Origin: Drosophila pseudoobscura | Lineage: Eukaryota; Arthropoda; Insecta; Diptera; Drosophilidae | NCBI RefSeq assembly: GCF_009870125.1 | Contig: NC_046681.1 | Coordinates: 16,753,001 to 16,817,000, forward strand | Direction of reading: 5' to 3' | Length of the DNA: 64,000 nt | Part shown: positions 23,701-35,704 of the stretch, in pieces | Numbering within the stretch: the stretch's first letter is position 1 | How the letters are laid out: each line of letters starts with the position of its first letter | Notes under the pieces: generated by a model | The model's input: only the letters and a program-made list of their open reading frames with translations | What the model was told of the DNA's origin: nothing | The model's database searches: none | Made by a program: the position numbers and the translations under genes

Positions 23701-24438
23701 AAACGTTTCGGTCTTTCAGGGGCTTCAATGAAATATGGCAGGATTTTAACAGATTTATGAAGCGTGTGTGCATATTTTTTGCCATTTCAGAGCCAAAACA
23801 AGACACAAAAAAAGGCAAGAGTAATGTAAATGGAAATTTAAAATGTCCTAAAGTGTTTTCTTTATGTGTTAATCAATGGCAGTCGACAGTCGAGAGTCGA
23901 CGGTGCGCTTTATTTCACAAAAAAACAAAAACAAAAACAAAATGCCATTTACAATAATTAATTTCAACAACGTGAGAGAGGCCTCTTCAGAGGGAATTGC
24001 CGTGGAAATGCCAAATGGTTCTTGAATGCCCTTCAAATTGAAGTTCCACAGAAAATGAATGCACCCGGAGCCCATTCCTTGGGAAAACCCATTGAAAATG
24101 TGGGATTTATTCCTCCGAAGGATACCCCTTGCTCTTCCCTTAGCTAATGTACCCCCCCAATGCCCTCAGATCTGTTGCAGGCAATTATTTTCATTTTAAT
24201 TCTCTTGGAAAAGGTCTTTCGAGTGCCAGAGCAGCACTGCAGCCCCACCTTGCGATGCTTTAAATACAATATAAAGTAGTGTGCAGTGTAAAAAATGAAT
24301 AATTGTTGAAATAATTAAACAACAATCGAGTTTAATTGAGTGTCATAGTGGGGTTTTCTTCCAGCCTTCCGTGGTATTCATAGGAGCCTACAGTTGGGGT
24401 CATAATTATAGCCTTAATATGGTTTGGGCATGGCTGTC

Positions 24439-25971
24439 TCAGTTGTCGATGACGCACATGATGTTGATGCCACCCTTGCCCAGGCTGACTCCTTCGAGCG
24501 AGGACCCCTGCCGCTGGCGCATGTAGAGCAGGAACTGAAGGATCACGCAGAACAGGTGGTTTCTGTCGTAGGCGCAGCTGTGCAGCTCCCTGCCGCTGAT
24601 GAAATTGAACTTGGGGTCGAGCGGGCTGCCGCTGCAGAGGATGGCGCACTGGGCCTGGTTGTGCACCGCCAGCGCCAAGTCCTTGGCCGCCAGGGAGCGC
24701 CTGTCGTCGCGGACCAGCACGTAGTAGTGGCGAAAGGGCCGCCATCCTCCGCGCGGCTGGTGCGTCAGCATCAGCTGGCTGTCCAAGTAGGCGCAGAACA
24801 GATGGAAAACAATGGCGGCGTCCGAGGGCAAGTTCGAGGCCGGTTCGGGGTCGTGGCGGCCGAAATTGGCCAGGCGGGAGCCCTGCGACAGATCCCTGAT
24901 GCGTTGCACCAGGTATTCCTGGTTGCTGAAGCCCTCGAGGAAGAGCAGGAGCGTGGGCAGGGTGGGGGCACACTCTGCTGCCACTCGCAGGCGCTCCAGG
25001 CCCACGGCTCCGATCTTCATGTCGCAGAGGCCTCGCTGCCGGAACCCTTTGTCCACGTTGTCGATCTCGCTGACCAGGCGCTGCAGTACGGTGGTGGAGA
25101 TCCAGTGCCTGAGGTTGGCCACATATTGCGGCAGCTTGTCCGTGGCGATGCGACCGATTACCTCCGAGCTGCTGTCCTTGAACTGGAACGAGCTGAACTC
25201 CTCGAAGGTCGTGGGGGCGTTCTCGGCGCAGGCCGGCGAAGGCGGGGGCGCCAGCTGATAGATTGTCCTCGGCTCGATAGACTGGTTGTTGCAACAGCGC
25301 CAGAACGCATTGCCCGGGCTCGTGGGCTGCGCGCTGGGCCCGTCCGCAATCTCCGAGCTTCTCCGGTGACGCCGGGCACTCTTCATCAGGGCCGGCAGCC
25401 GGCGGACATCGGTGAGGCAGTCGTCGGGCGGCGCCTCCGCGCAGCCACTCTGCCGTTGGGGAGTCCTTCCGAGGCTGCGCCTGGGACGGCAGCGGGAGTC
25501 CTCGAAAGACGAATGCCAGTTGATGACATAGTCCTTGAAGCAGGGCTCTACTTCAGGGCAACGCGGCTTCTTCTCCTTCTGTACGCAGATGGTGCTGAAG
25601 GAGTTGCCATCGTAGCCATCCAGTAGGCACTTCTGGGCATATGTCCCAATCCCATGGACGCCGCTTAGCCACAGCCACGAGTACTTGGCCAGACAGGCCA
25701 CCGCGTTCAGGGCCACCACTGTGGCCACGGCGCACTCTGCCGCGAAGAAGTAGCCCCGCCGCTGGCACCGGCACGCCACGGACAAGTGGAGCAGCAGCAG
25801 CAGCAGGACGAGCACGTTGAAGGCGCCCCGCTTGAGGTACGCCTTGGCCTGGGCGCCGCGCAGGCGCATATCCAAGCTCTTCTGCAGCATCGGTGAGCTG
25901 TGGGGCAATCAGATGGATGGACGGTAATTCGTTGTTTCGTAATCTTACCATTTGTTTCTGGAGCGATTCAT
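24439..25971 (-). CDS. TMEM209-like nuclear envelope protein (CytochromB561_N family)
   Basis: Exon 1 is 25949-25971 (MNRSRNK plus two bases). The 51-bp intron is 25898-25948 (GTAAGATT to CCCCACAG). Exon 2 is 24439-25897, giving 493 residues. Two hydrophobic segments lie at about residues 29-47 (FNVLVLLLLLLHLSVAC) and 55-80. A polar middle follows, then the long conserved C-terminal domain with HYYVLVRDDRRSL, FISGRELHSCAYDRNHLFC and GKGGINIMCVIDN, which I recognise from TMEM209 (Pfam CytochromB561_N). The name is historical; there is no sign of haem or electron-transfer function. In mammals TMEM209 sits in the nuclear envelope and binds NUP205; a similar role here is inferred from family. Human TMEM209 is about 560 residues, so this is slightly shorter. 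Starting at the exon-1 ATG keeps the frame across the splice; the unspliced frame lacks a natural start. The codons are GC-rich, unlike the flanks, hence a long antisense shadow frame. Confidence 0.85.
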
Positions 25972-26473
25972 GTTGTATTTTCAAATATATTTTCTGGCAA
26001 ATAAATAAAAGGCCTATATTTCATTTAACACTCAGAGTACCTTTTATTTTGCCCACCACTGTGCTTAGTGTGTATTCACACATCATGCATATAAACATAT
26101 TTCATGTATCTGCTGCTGCTGCTGCTGCACTTCCGACTGGCGGACAGGAAGAGATGTCAAGAGGCAAACAGCAGCTGCCACTAAGCACATTAACAGTTAA
26201 TGCATCATAGATTAAAAGCCAGCGCATATTTGCACTAAATACCAGGAGATGCAACTTTTTTCCCTGCCCCAGCAGCCACAAGTAAGCTGCAACGTCATTT
26301 AGCAACAAAATTGCCCAAAGGCCAATCACCTTCGGCAACATGTCCCCTCAGCAGCAGCAGCAGCAGCAGCAGCAGCCGGCAACATAGCAGAGTGTTGACA
26401 GTCAGACGCGGAAAAGCGCAGCAAAAGTCAAAGACCGACAACAAATGCATCAAACGAATACGAAAACGAGTAC

Positions 26474-26475
<2 letters not shown>

Positions 26476-26504
<29 letters not shown>
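26476..26504. repeat. (GT)n microsatellite
   Basis: Perfect GT run of 29 bases. Confidence 0.9.
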
Positions 26505-26506
<2 letters not shown>

Positions 26507-28174
26507 TGTGTTTGTGCATGTGACTAAGCGCTGACGCTTGTCGCTTACTGGGACGTCGACGCGCGTGCTGCGTCCGCGGCGTCTGCAAACTACGTCAAAG
26601 CGTGACAAATAGCAGAGAACAGCGAGAGGAAGAGGGAGGGAGATGGAGATGAGATGTTCTTGGCTTGCGGTAGTTAGTCACTTGCTGCAGGCCTTACCTT
26701 TGCTTGCACTAGAGATGGCCATGTGACTGATAGAAACCACCTTTAATGTCCGACTAGAGCAGCTTCTTTCCAGCCAGCATCTATACTTAAGATCGCTGAA
26801 GAAGGCCAATAAACCCTTTAAGATCCATCCTCCACAGGTTATTCATGCTCTCAAATCACGCACTCATCGCCAGCAGTACCTGGAGCATGGCATGGGCATG
26901 TTGAGCAACATTTCAAGTGAATCTGTGTTGCCGCGAGGAGAGGCTGCTGCAGAACTTGTTGCTGGGCAAACACTAAGCTACGTGTAACTGTAAGCCTCTT
27001 TAGCCGTAGCCCACAGCCGGATATAATCAGCAAAAAGCACTAGCAGAACGGACCAGGCCAAGAACCAGGGGCTCGGGAGGGGGGGGAAAAGGCAGAAATG
27101 TTAATTTTGTTTGCTTAGTGGCACAGAGGGCGGACCGTAGCCCATTTGCTGTAGCGGGCAAAAGTTGAAGTTCATTTCTGGACCGAACAAACTCCGATTC
27201 GAGCCCATTTCATGCGTAATTCCATTTTGTACTTCGTTTTGGCGCTCGGAAAACAGAAAACTGAAAACTGAAAACTAGTTTAGTTTAATTTGCAGTTCCC
27301 AAGAAACTCTCGGACAAGCGGCGAGCGGCAAACAGCAAATGGCAAACGAAAAGGCCAAAACGAAGCTTCATGGAGCTCCAGAGCTCTCGAGAGCTCATTA
27401 AAATACTAGAAAATTGACTCTTCGTTTTTTTTGCCGGTCCTCTGCCGGCCCTCTGGCCATTCCTCAGCTTTTTCGGGGGTAATTTATGGCCCACAGAATA
27501 GAAGTTATACAGAAAACATACATACATATTTCCAGAGACACAATCAGCTTCCTGTCCTGAAGAATGTCTGCGCCACATGCTCGTGCAACAAAGGGAATCT
27601 TGTCCACTCATGCCTACAAATTGTCTACGAGTTGACAAAATATGTATCGCTTACCCGAACATTCTTTTGAATGGCCCCATAAATTCCCCCCCCTTCCCAA
27701 TTTGCCACTGTAAAAAAACTCCTATTGAGAATGGGAGAATTGGCTGGGATTTCCCTTTTTATAGAGCAGGAAGTGGGCCCCTGAAGGAATCAAAGTGTGA
27801 GAGCGTCTAATTGATAAATGATTCCGACTTTGTCGACTGAAAGGGAAATGAAACTGATGGGAAACTGATGATTGGCCGGCCGTAGGGCAATAAAAGTTAT
27901 TTGATTTTGGGATTGACGTCAAAGGAGCATGAGATGAACAGAAAATGAAATGGGAAAATGAGTGAATAAAAGAAGAGGAAAAGGCTAACAAATCCGGGCT
28001 CTAGTTATAAAAGAATTAGAGCTAAACATGATGAAACATAAAGTTAACATCAAGAAGAAGAGATACAATGAATGTTGGGACAATTCCCATAATTATTCCC
28101 ATAATTCTCCAAAAGCAAAGCCCCCGAAACGTACACCCACACATTCTGGAAAGCTCTGAAGAAGTTTGCGCAAT

Positions 28175-28220
28175 GGCACCCAAAAAGGGCACCCAAAAAG
28201 GGCACCCAAAAAGGGCACCC
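28175..28220. repeat. 13-bp tandem repeat, 3.5 copies
   Basis: The unit GGCACCCAAAAAG is repeated without change. It gives a spurious lysine-rich frame. Confidence 0.9.
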
Positions 28221-29459
28221 AAGATATCTACAGTTCTTAAGACCACAGAGAGGGGCCTCCGTGGCAGGGCCAGCACAGCCCACGCTCTTATCTGAAGGCA
28301 TCAATCGTTGGGCCCTAACCATATGCTGACAAGGTAGAGCCCTCTACCTGGAAAGATAAGACGGAAGAAACGCCGCTGCACACCTCTTTTCACACCTTTC
28401 CCTCTGTTTGGTCTCTAATTGTGGGCGTTAGCCGTAGACAAAGGTCGGACAATGCCTGCTAAATGGATCTTGTTATGAGCAGATGACCTCCGAGATGAGA
28501 TCTCTCTCTGTGTTTCGAGTGAGAGGAAACTCCAACCACATCCCCATACCCATACCCGAACGGGGAACTCTCAACCGGAAACCGCGGATGCATTTGCATC
28601 CAATGAAAATGGAAATGAAAATGAAAATTCGGTTCTAGGCCGTGGCCCCAGGCATTAAAGTTTGCCGACGATTTCCTTTGACCTGAACCGGATTTATTTA
28701 TCTATATGGCCGGAATTTAATAGGGAAAACATCATCCCATCCATCCATCGACAATTCCCTGCCCATTTCCCTGCCACATTTTCCACATGTTGTGCACACG
28801 CACCGCTCCTCTCCTCTCCGCTCCTCTCCGCTCCGGTCGGTGGATGCTGCTTGCTACCTGCTACCTCTAGAGATCACTGCTGCTGCTGCTGCATCTGTCT
28901 CTCTGCCACTTCTGGATGCTGCTGCTGCTGCTGTTGCCACTGCTGGGACTTGTCTCTCTCGCTTTTCTCATAGCGAAATTCCCACACTCACTCCGCTATC
29001 GCTATCTATGGAAGGACTGCAAGTCAGCTGCCGGCTCGGATCGGATCGGATCGCCTTGTATCGTCTCGACTTCCCTTCGCCGTATCAAGTGTATCTCATG
29101 GATGCGATACGACGAGTGTTGGCGAAGCGAAAGCATATGTGCGTTTTCAGATTCCAGATTCCAGCATTCTGTGCTCTGTGCTCTTTGTGTTTGAGAGTAG
29201 TTTCCTCTCTGCGCCTGTTGTTGGTTTTTTGTTTTTGGCAGATTTTCTCATATGGTTTTTCATAATGTGCACCGCGGTGGCAGCTGTCGCGTGGCCGAGT
29301 CGTGGCCATGGGAAACGCTGTGTGCAACAGTTGCAGGTTGCCTGGTTGCACTTTGCATGGGGCGGGCTTACAGCAGGCAGCTTGATTGATTTACGTGTGT
29401 GTGTGCCTGTTCGGGCTGGTGGGAACTGCATTCTTGAGCAGTTTCTGCGATAATAAATT

Positions 29460-29715
29460 CCTAGAAAAATACCAAAAAATAAATAATAGATACTTGAGAA
29501 TGCTCTCTACTTTTGGATGTCAGTTTGAATTTGTATTCACGTAAAGGTCATAGAAAATACCGAATAAAATACTAACAAATACTTAATACCAAAACATTCA
29601 AAACATCAACAAATATATTGTAATTAATCAAGTTCTGAAATAGAAAAAATACTAAAAAAATACCAAAATATCAAAAAATACAAAAAATACCAAAAAAATA
29701 CTAAAATATCATAAG
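29460..29715. repeat. A-rich degenerate repeat
   Basis: Many copies of AAAAATACC or AAAAATACTA spaced about 10-12 bases, on the same strand, over about 250 bases. No gene. Confidence 0.6.
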
Positions 29716-30423
29716 AACCAGAATTCTTACAGTTGAAATATTTAATTGCAACTTGTGAATACTTCTTTACTTCTGATGTTTAGTATTCTTCTAGTATTTT
29801 CTCTAGAATAAATCAAAGCCTTTCTCTTTGGTTGTCTATTTTTTGCCGCTTCCCGTTTTCCGTGCCAGAACCACGAACCAGACATTCCCCAGTGCGAGTA
29901 TCTTTTTCAGTTACCTCATCTAACAATTATCTCAGCGAGTTCTTACCTCATCTTACCTCATCTCATCTCATCCTTTCTCTCTCTTTCTCTTTACAGGTAA
30001 GCCACGCATCTGGCAGCTGCAGCATCAGCATCGCCAATCTCCACCAATACCCACCATCGCCATCGCCATCTCTATCAGGCCGTGGTCTTTAGCGACTTTT
30101 ACTACCCGACAAAACTATTTATAAGGTAATTCGAGATCTCCGCACTCCGCACTCCCTCTGTCCTCTGTCCCGGGGAAACCATCAGAGAGAGGGCCAGAAG
30201 CGAGTCGCTCGGAATGCTTTAAATGACAAGACAAATAAAAATTAATAGCTAAGATGGTTCGGACACGCCTGTTCTACCTCTCTGCCCTCCACCCCCGCTC
30301 CCCCCTGCCCGTCTGATGCCCCACATTACCTCTGGCTTTGGTATTTTTTCCTTCCTTTTTTGTACCCGGCTCCTTTGGCGGCTTTTGTTTACCTTTGAGT
30401 CGACGGTTTTTTGCGCCCCCTCT

Positions 30424-30428
<5 letters not shown>

Positions 30429-30455
<27 letters not shown>
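30429..30455. repeat. (TG)n microsatellite
   Basis: Perfect TG run of 27 bases. Confidence 0.9.
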
Positions 30456-31926
30456 TAGGGCCTTTGTTGGTTTTGCGAGATATACATAATATACATATAT
30501 ACATATATACTACGGGTATGCCTTGTTTGTATGTATTTTTTGCGTAATGCGACGGCGCCTGAAAAGCGTTGGTTTGTCCTCCTTTTAATAGTCTTAAATT
30601 CCAGAGCAAATAATTTGACAGCAAATAGTAGCTGCCCCCGCAATGCCGCTGGCCAGAGACAAAGAGGGTCGGGTCCCGTCCGTTCCGCAGGGAAGAAGGA
30701 CTAACAGGAGAGAGAGAGAGAAACGGGGAGAGAGAGAGAGTGTGAATACCCCAAAACCAGAAAGAAGAAAATACGATTTTGGAATATTTTTGTGTGTCTT
30801 TGTTGTCCTTTAAATTATTTTTTGATTGGGGGCAACGAGGTCTGTTTTTGAGCCCCCCAGGAATGCCTTGAGCTCTAATTATGTGAAATGCAGGAGAGAT
30901 GCAGTCAAAAGAGGAATCAGAATTAGTTCTAGTTGAAGTTTGAGGCTCTCCTTGGATGTAATCCGTGGTGGAATTCCAGAGGGCTGGCTGTTCCGGGTCC
31001 CACTGTAAATTATACTCGTAGCATATATATTCCCATTGCCTACTAATTGAATTTCCGTTCTCCACATGCCACATGCCACATGCCGCATGCCGCATGGAGC
31101 TATTAATGTTAACATTTCCTGTGCTTTTCACACACGCACCAGCGCCAGGAAAGCCCTACCAAAAAATGGGAGAGGAAGTGGGGCAAGCCAGAACCTTGCT
31201 TCGTTTTTGGGTGCGTTGCAAGGTGTGGCATAGGAAAACCTATTAGCAAACTTGAGGCACAGACACATGTGACCCGACAGCCCCATGCAACCCCCCAAGA
31301 AAGTGGCGCTCGTCGCCCTTCTACCAGAGAGTAGTGGTTGGGGCGTGTCGAGTCGTGTGCTGGGGCCAAAGATGTACAAGAGGGTGCTCCAAATTGTGGC
31401 TACGTGCACATCAATTTGAGGAATTGCCCAAGATCAGCACAAAATACTGGAGGACGAGGGAGCCCCCAGGGCGGAGGGAGGGAGGGAGGTGTGGCGTTCA
31501 ATTATCCCTCTGGAATGATTTGATTGTGACGCAACTGTCGTCTGTGCGGAATGCCAAATGTACGAGTGCTATAATCAAATGGTGCCCACTCTGCCCCCCC
31601 TTTGGAATACCCCCGCCCCCTGAATATAGACCTCAAGACACAACAGCAACATTTACGGCATTATTTAGCATGGCGTTTGGTATTTTTTCTCTCTGTTTCT
31701 TTGCCTCTGCCACCGGATGGGGAATGCATTTCGAACCAGTTTGCGACATGGGGCGCTGTGGCAGCAAAAACTATCTCACAAACTATAAATCATATCGAAG
31801 AGAATTTATGCAGCAGGCAAATTCCTTAGTGCCCCCCCCCGTGCCCCGTCCTTCTCTCCAAGTGGCAACAAGTGGCAACATCCAACGGAAGTTGGCTAGA
31901 AAATGCGCCTGCCACATTCTATGTAC

Positions 31927-31970
31927 CTCTCTCTCTCTCTGTCTCTCTCTCTCTCTCTCTGTCTCTCTCT
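31927..31970. repeat. (TC)n microsatellite with TG interruptions
   Basis: TC dinucleotides interrupted twice by GT. Confidence 0.85.
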
Positions 31971-34838
31971 TAATGAGTGGGAAGTGATTTCTTCCAATTT
32001 GACTTCCTGTTTGCTCTGCCGCGTCAAGGATGCACTCTAATAGGTCTTGAGACAGTCACGGGCCCTGCCCGCAGGCACCGAAGCAGCAAAACTCGTTATT
32101 CAGAGCACCAGAGTACTGGAGTATCTATCAGATACAAGTGCGAACGTGGTTCCACGGGGTGTGTCGATGGCTAAGTGCGTGTCTCTGTCTGAGTCGGAGT
32201 CGGAGTCGGAGTACCGCTTCCGCTGGGGCACACACTCGCTGGGGCGCCCCCCAAACTGGTTTCGGCAGATTAATTACTATTTAGTGTTATCTCTCGAGTG
32301 CATTAAAAACCATTTTCCACGTCTTATGAATTGTGTTTTGTTTGGCACAAGTTGTCCCCCAAGAATCGTGCAGGGAGCACAGAACGGAGCTCTAAATCTT
32401 CAGCCCCACCTGCCGTAGGACGTCGCACACGATGCCAAAGTTGAAAGTGGAGTTGGAATTTATGGGATTCCCCCAAAACTTTTTCACAGCGGCCCCTCTA
32501 AAGTATGCAATGGCAAAAGGGGCGTGCCTGGGGGGGCGTATCCGGTGGGGGGTGTACCTGTGCGTACGCCGCACTGCACTGCATTCGATTCAATTTCGTA
32601 GCTGATTCTCGCACCTACGCATTATTTATGACACTTTTAAAACGTGCAATTTATGAGCCAGAGGAGAGGCATGCCTCGTGTGGCACACCTGCTGCAGCCC
32701 CCGATGGAAATTTGTGTGTGCTGAAAGTGTAATTCGTGCATTGTATAAATTGCATAGAATTTGGGCTACATTCGGAAATGATTTACTGCACAAAAGCAAA
32801 GGCAAACAAGGACCATGAAGGATATTCATTGGGTTGGTTTAGCCAGGGGAAAACAGGGATAAAAGCAGTACCAGTACGAGGGAGGGCGGGTATTCCCTTT
32901 TCACTGTCATGCATTCCATCCATCCATCCATCCATCGGGGGGACGGATGATTGAGGTCTCTGTCTCTCGCATGGAAATGCCCGGGCAAATGCCGCAAAGT
33001 ATGCAAATGATTAGGTGACAGAAATTGCCAGAAATAACTGTCAGGGACGTTACGTTTGGGCCACAAATTTTAAACACACATGGGCATAAATCGGTATTTC
33101 GAAAGGGCTTTCGGGTTTGCGGGTTGCTCTGTGCGTGGGGGGGGGGAGGGGTAATGGAAACCTGCTCGCCCCAAAACTATGCTCTAAATAATTGGAAATT
33201 ATTTCTCCTGTCATTGCTGTCACTGGCCCTGGCACCCCCCTCCCCCCACCATCGCCACACTCCCCCACTATTTTCCACCATTTTCGCTTGTGGTGACAAC
33301 ACCTACACACACCTACACACACACACGTGTACACGTGTCCCCGCCTCCATTTTATGTGCCACTTTGTGCTTGCATAATTTCGCAAAATATAATTTACTCT
33401 GCGCAACATATAGGGGTTATGTTCTGGCATTTTAATCTGGCATTTGGTCTCTCTCCCCCCCTCTGGCCTGCTTTGCATAATGACTTCTCCTTCTCAAAGG
33501 CCCTTCAGAGGTAAAAATACTTGCACCCAAATGTGGTGCCTCGGGTCTCCGCCAATCTCTAAACTAAGCAGAAAAGATGCACAGATGCTTGAGGGGCACC
33601 GCTGTGTTTGATTCGCTGCAGCCAGCGACTGTTCTTTGTTCTTTGCCCTGCCCCCGGCCCTCGGCCCTCGACCCTCGACCCTCTCGGAGCTTCATGCTCG
33701 GATTGCCATGGGTTTTCGCCCTTTTGATTCTATTTTGAGTGGGCGTCGGACCTGCCCCGGTCCAGCGCCAGCTTCTGCTTCTGCAAGTCCAGTGTTTATT
33801 TTCTTAGCCAGCATTTTAATGAGCAACTCATAGCTCATTCGTGCAACCGGCAGCCTGCAACCTGCAACCAGCAACCAGCAACGTGATGTTAATGCTTCTT
33901 AATTTTTAAATAAAACAAAAGGGCAGCTGGCAGTGGACGAGGTGAAAAATAGCTACCAAAATGGGAACCAAAATAAATTTGCAATTAAGAAGCGAGCAAA
34001 ACGAAACCTTAAAGTCAGCGGGAAAATGTGGGTTTCCGGGAAAGTCCTGGAAAATCAGGTCCTTGTAAAAAACTTGATATTTTTAACTGCAATTTAATTT
34101 GACTCCTGGCCGTGGCGCCTCGACCTATGCCACACTTTTTAATTGCATCAAAAACTGCCCCACTAAGCGGCTTAAAAAAGCGGCCATAAAAAGTGTCTGG
34201 CCCAAAGGTCGGCGGGGAGGGGGGATGGGAGCAGGGGAGGAGGGGAGGAGGCTCTTCGTTAAATGCCGCCAAAAGATAAATAAATAAATAGCCCGCTTAA
34301 GCATTTGGCATTAAAAACTGTTAGAGCGAGACAGCGAGACGGGATTTCCCCTCGGACCTCCCCCACCCCCCCCCCAAAAGGCAGTACAAAAATTGTTTGC
34401 TTTTACTTGTTGGATATTTATTTTGCTACTGTTTTTGTTGGATATTTATTTTGCAACTGTTTTTGTTGGGTGTTTATTTTGCTACGATTTTTGTAGGCAC
34501 TTTTGCATTGCTCCATTTTTGTGTTAGTTTTAATCGAATGAGTGGTAATCTATGGCCCGACTGGAAGGGGATTACAAGTCAATTTTTAATTGGCTGGCGA
34601 TTGGTTCTACTTGGCGGTTCCTCCTCCTTCTTCGGCAGCCGCGAAATACCGCGAGAAAAGCTGCGCATAAATTAAGCGAAACATCAAAAATCACTCAACT
34701 AAGAATACGCAGCGCAGAGCACAACCAAAAAGAACAGAGAGAAATCAGAAAAGATTCTACTTCTACTTGGAAAATGGAAAACTCTGGCAAACGCTTGGCC
34801 AGTCATTGGGGAGAAATCGGTGGCAGAACAATGCCCAG

Positions 34839-34862
34839 CCCCCCCCCCCCCCCCCCCCCCCC
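34839..34862. repeat. Poly(C) run, 24 bases
   Basis: Uninterrupted C homopolymer, followed by TCTACG. Confidence 0.9.
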
Positions 34863-35689
34863 TCTACGTGTGGGGGAGAGGCAACTGTTAAATTAATTGA
34901 CTTTTTCCCGAAACGATTTTCGAATGGCAATGAAACTTATTTAAATTATCAACGAACCGTCCAGCTGCCCTTCCAAATCGGATTTCCGGCCATATGGAAA
35001 TGTCATTAAAAATGCATATATTTACAGTGCGTTTCGCGGCCATAAGTTGCTCAAATATACACACATATTTGTAAATTTGTGAATATGAAAGCCAAAGCAT
35101 ATTTTTACGCATATACATATGTATCTTTATCAAAAGGTTTTCGGTTTTCGGTTTTTCGGTTTTCTGTTTTTGTGCTGGTCCCACAGTTTATGAATGTCAA
35201 TCAAATTGCGAGCGGAAATTGTTGAATTTAAGCGAAAATCCACACGAATATGAATATGAATATGATTTAGATGGCATTTAGATTGTTTTTGGGGCAGCTT
35301 CCATCGCTTTTCCAGGGCAAATTTCTGAATAATCTCCAAATGTAATCCAGTTTCCAAGGTCATTCGTAATCTATTGACTAAGCCCAAAGCAATCCCCCCC
35401 AAAAATGTGCCTTTCGTTGGATCTGTTTTTGTCTGTTTTTTTCGGGTGGCGGGGAGAGGGGAGGGGGTGGGGGGGAGATACAAATGATGTTGCCCTGGCC
35501 TGACTTTTGTTTCTTTGTCTGCTGCTTCTGCTGGGGCTTCTGCTGGTGCTTCTGCCCTGTTGCATTTGCCCCTTTGTTGGTGTCTCTGATTTTTCATTTG
35601 CTTTCACAGGGGCTCTGCCTCTGACACTGACATTGATGGCGCCAGAGACGATGGACACATTTGGCAAATGCTTTGAGGTTGTTCTCGTT

Positions 35690-35704
35690 CCCCCCCCCCC
35701 CCCC
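35690..35704. repeat. Poly(C) run, 15 bases
   Basis: Uninterrupted C homopolymer. Confidence 0.9.

Larger units (their letters stand above)
17277..24438. other. Non-coding, possibly a large intron
   Basis: No supported coding exon. If the donor at 17277 joins the acceptor at 38350, this is the first part of a 21-kb intron. It contains GGTCT repeats at 17555-17578, a TC microsatellite at 20130-20157, a 23-G run at 20324-20346, a 58-bp direct duplication at 20565-20717, CTGCCA repeats at 21735-21765 and 21960-22000, CA repeats at 22566-22589, GAAA repeats near 23415-23438 and a C run at 23458-23472. Confidence 0.4.

Noticed and set aside
24424-25626. Plus-strand open frame of 400 codons
   Set aside because: It is the antisense shadow of the GC-rich TMEM209 coding exon, and its translation has no domain. 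The minus-strand product is conserved-looking and spliced properly.
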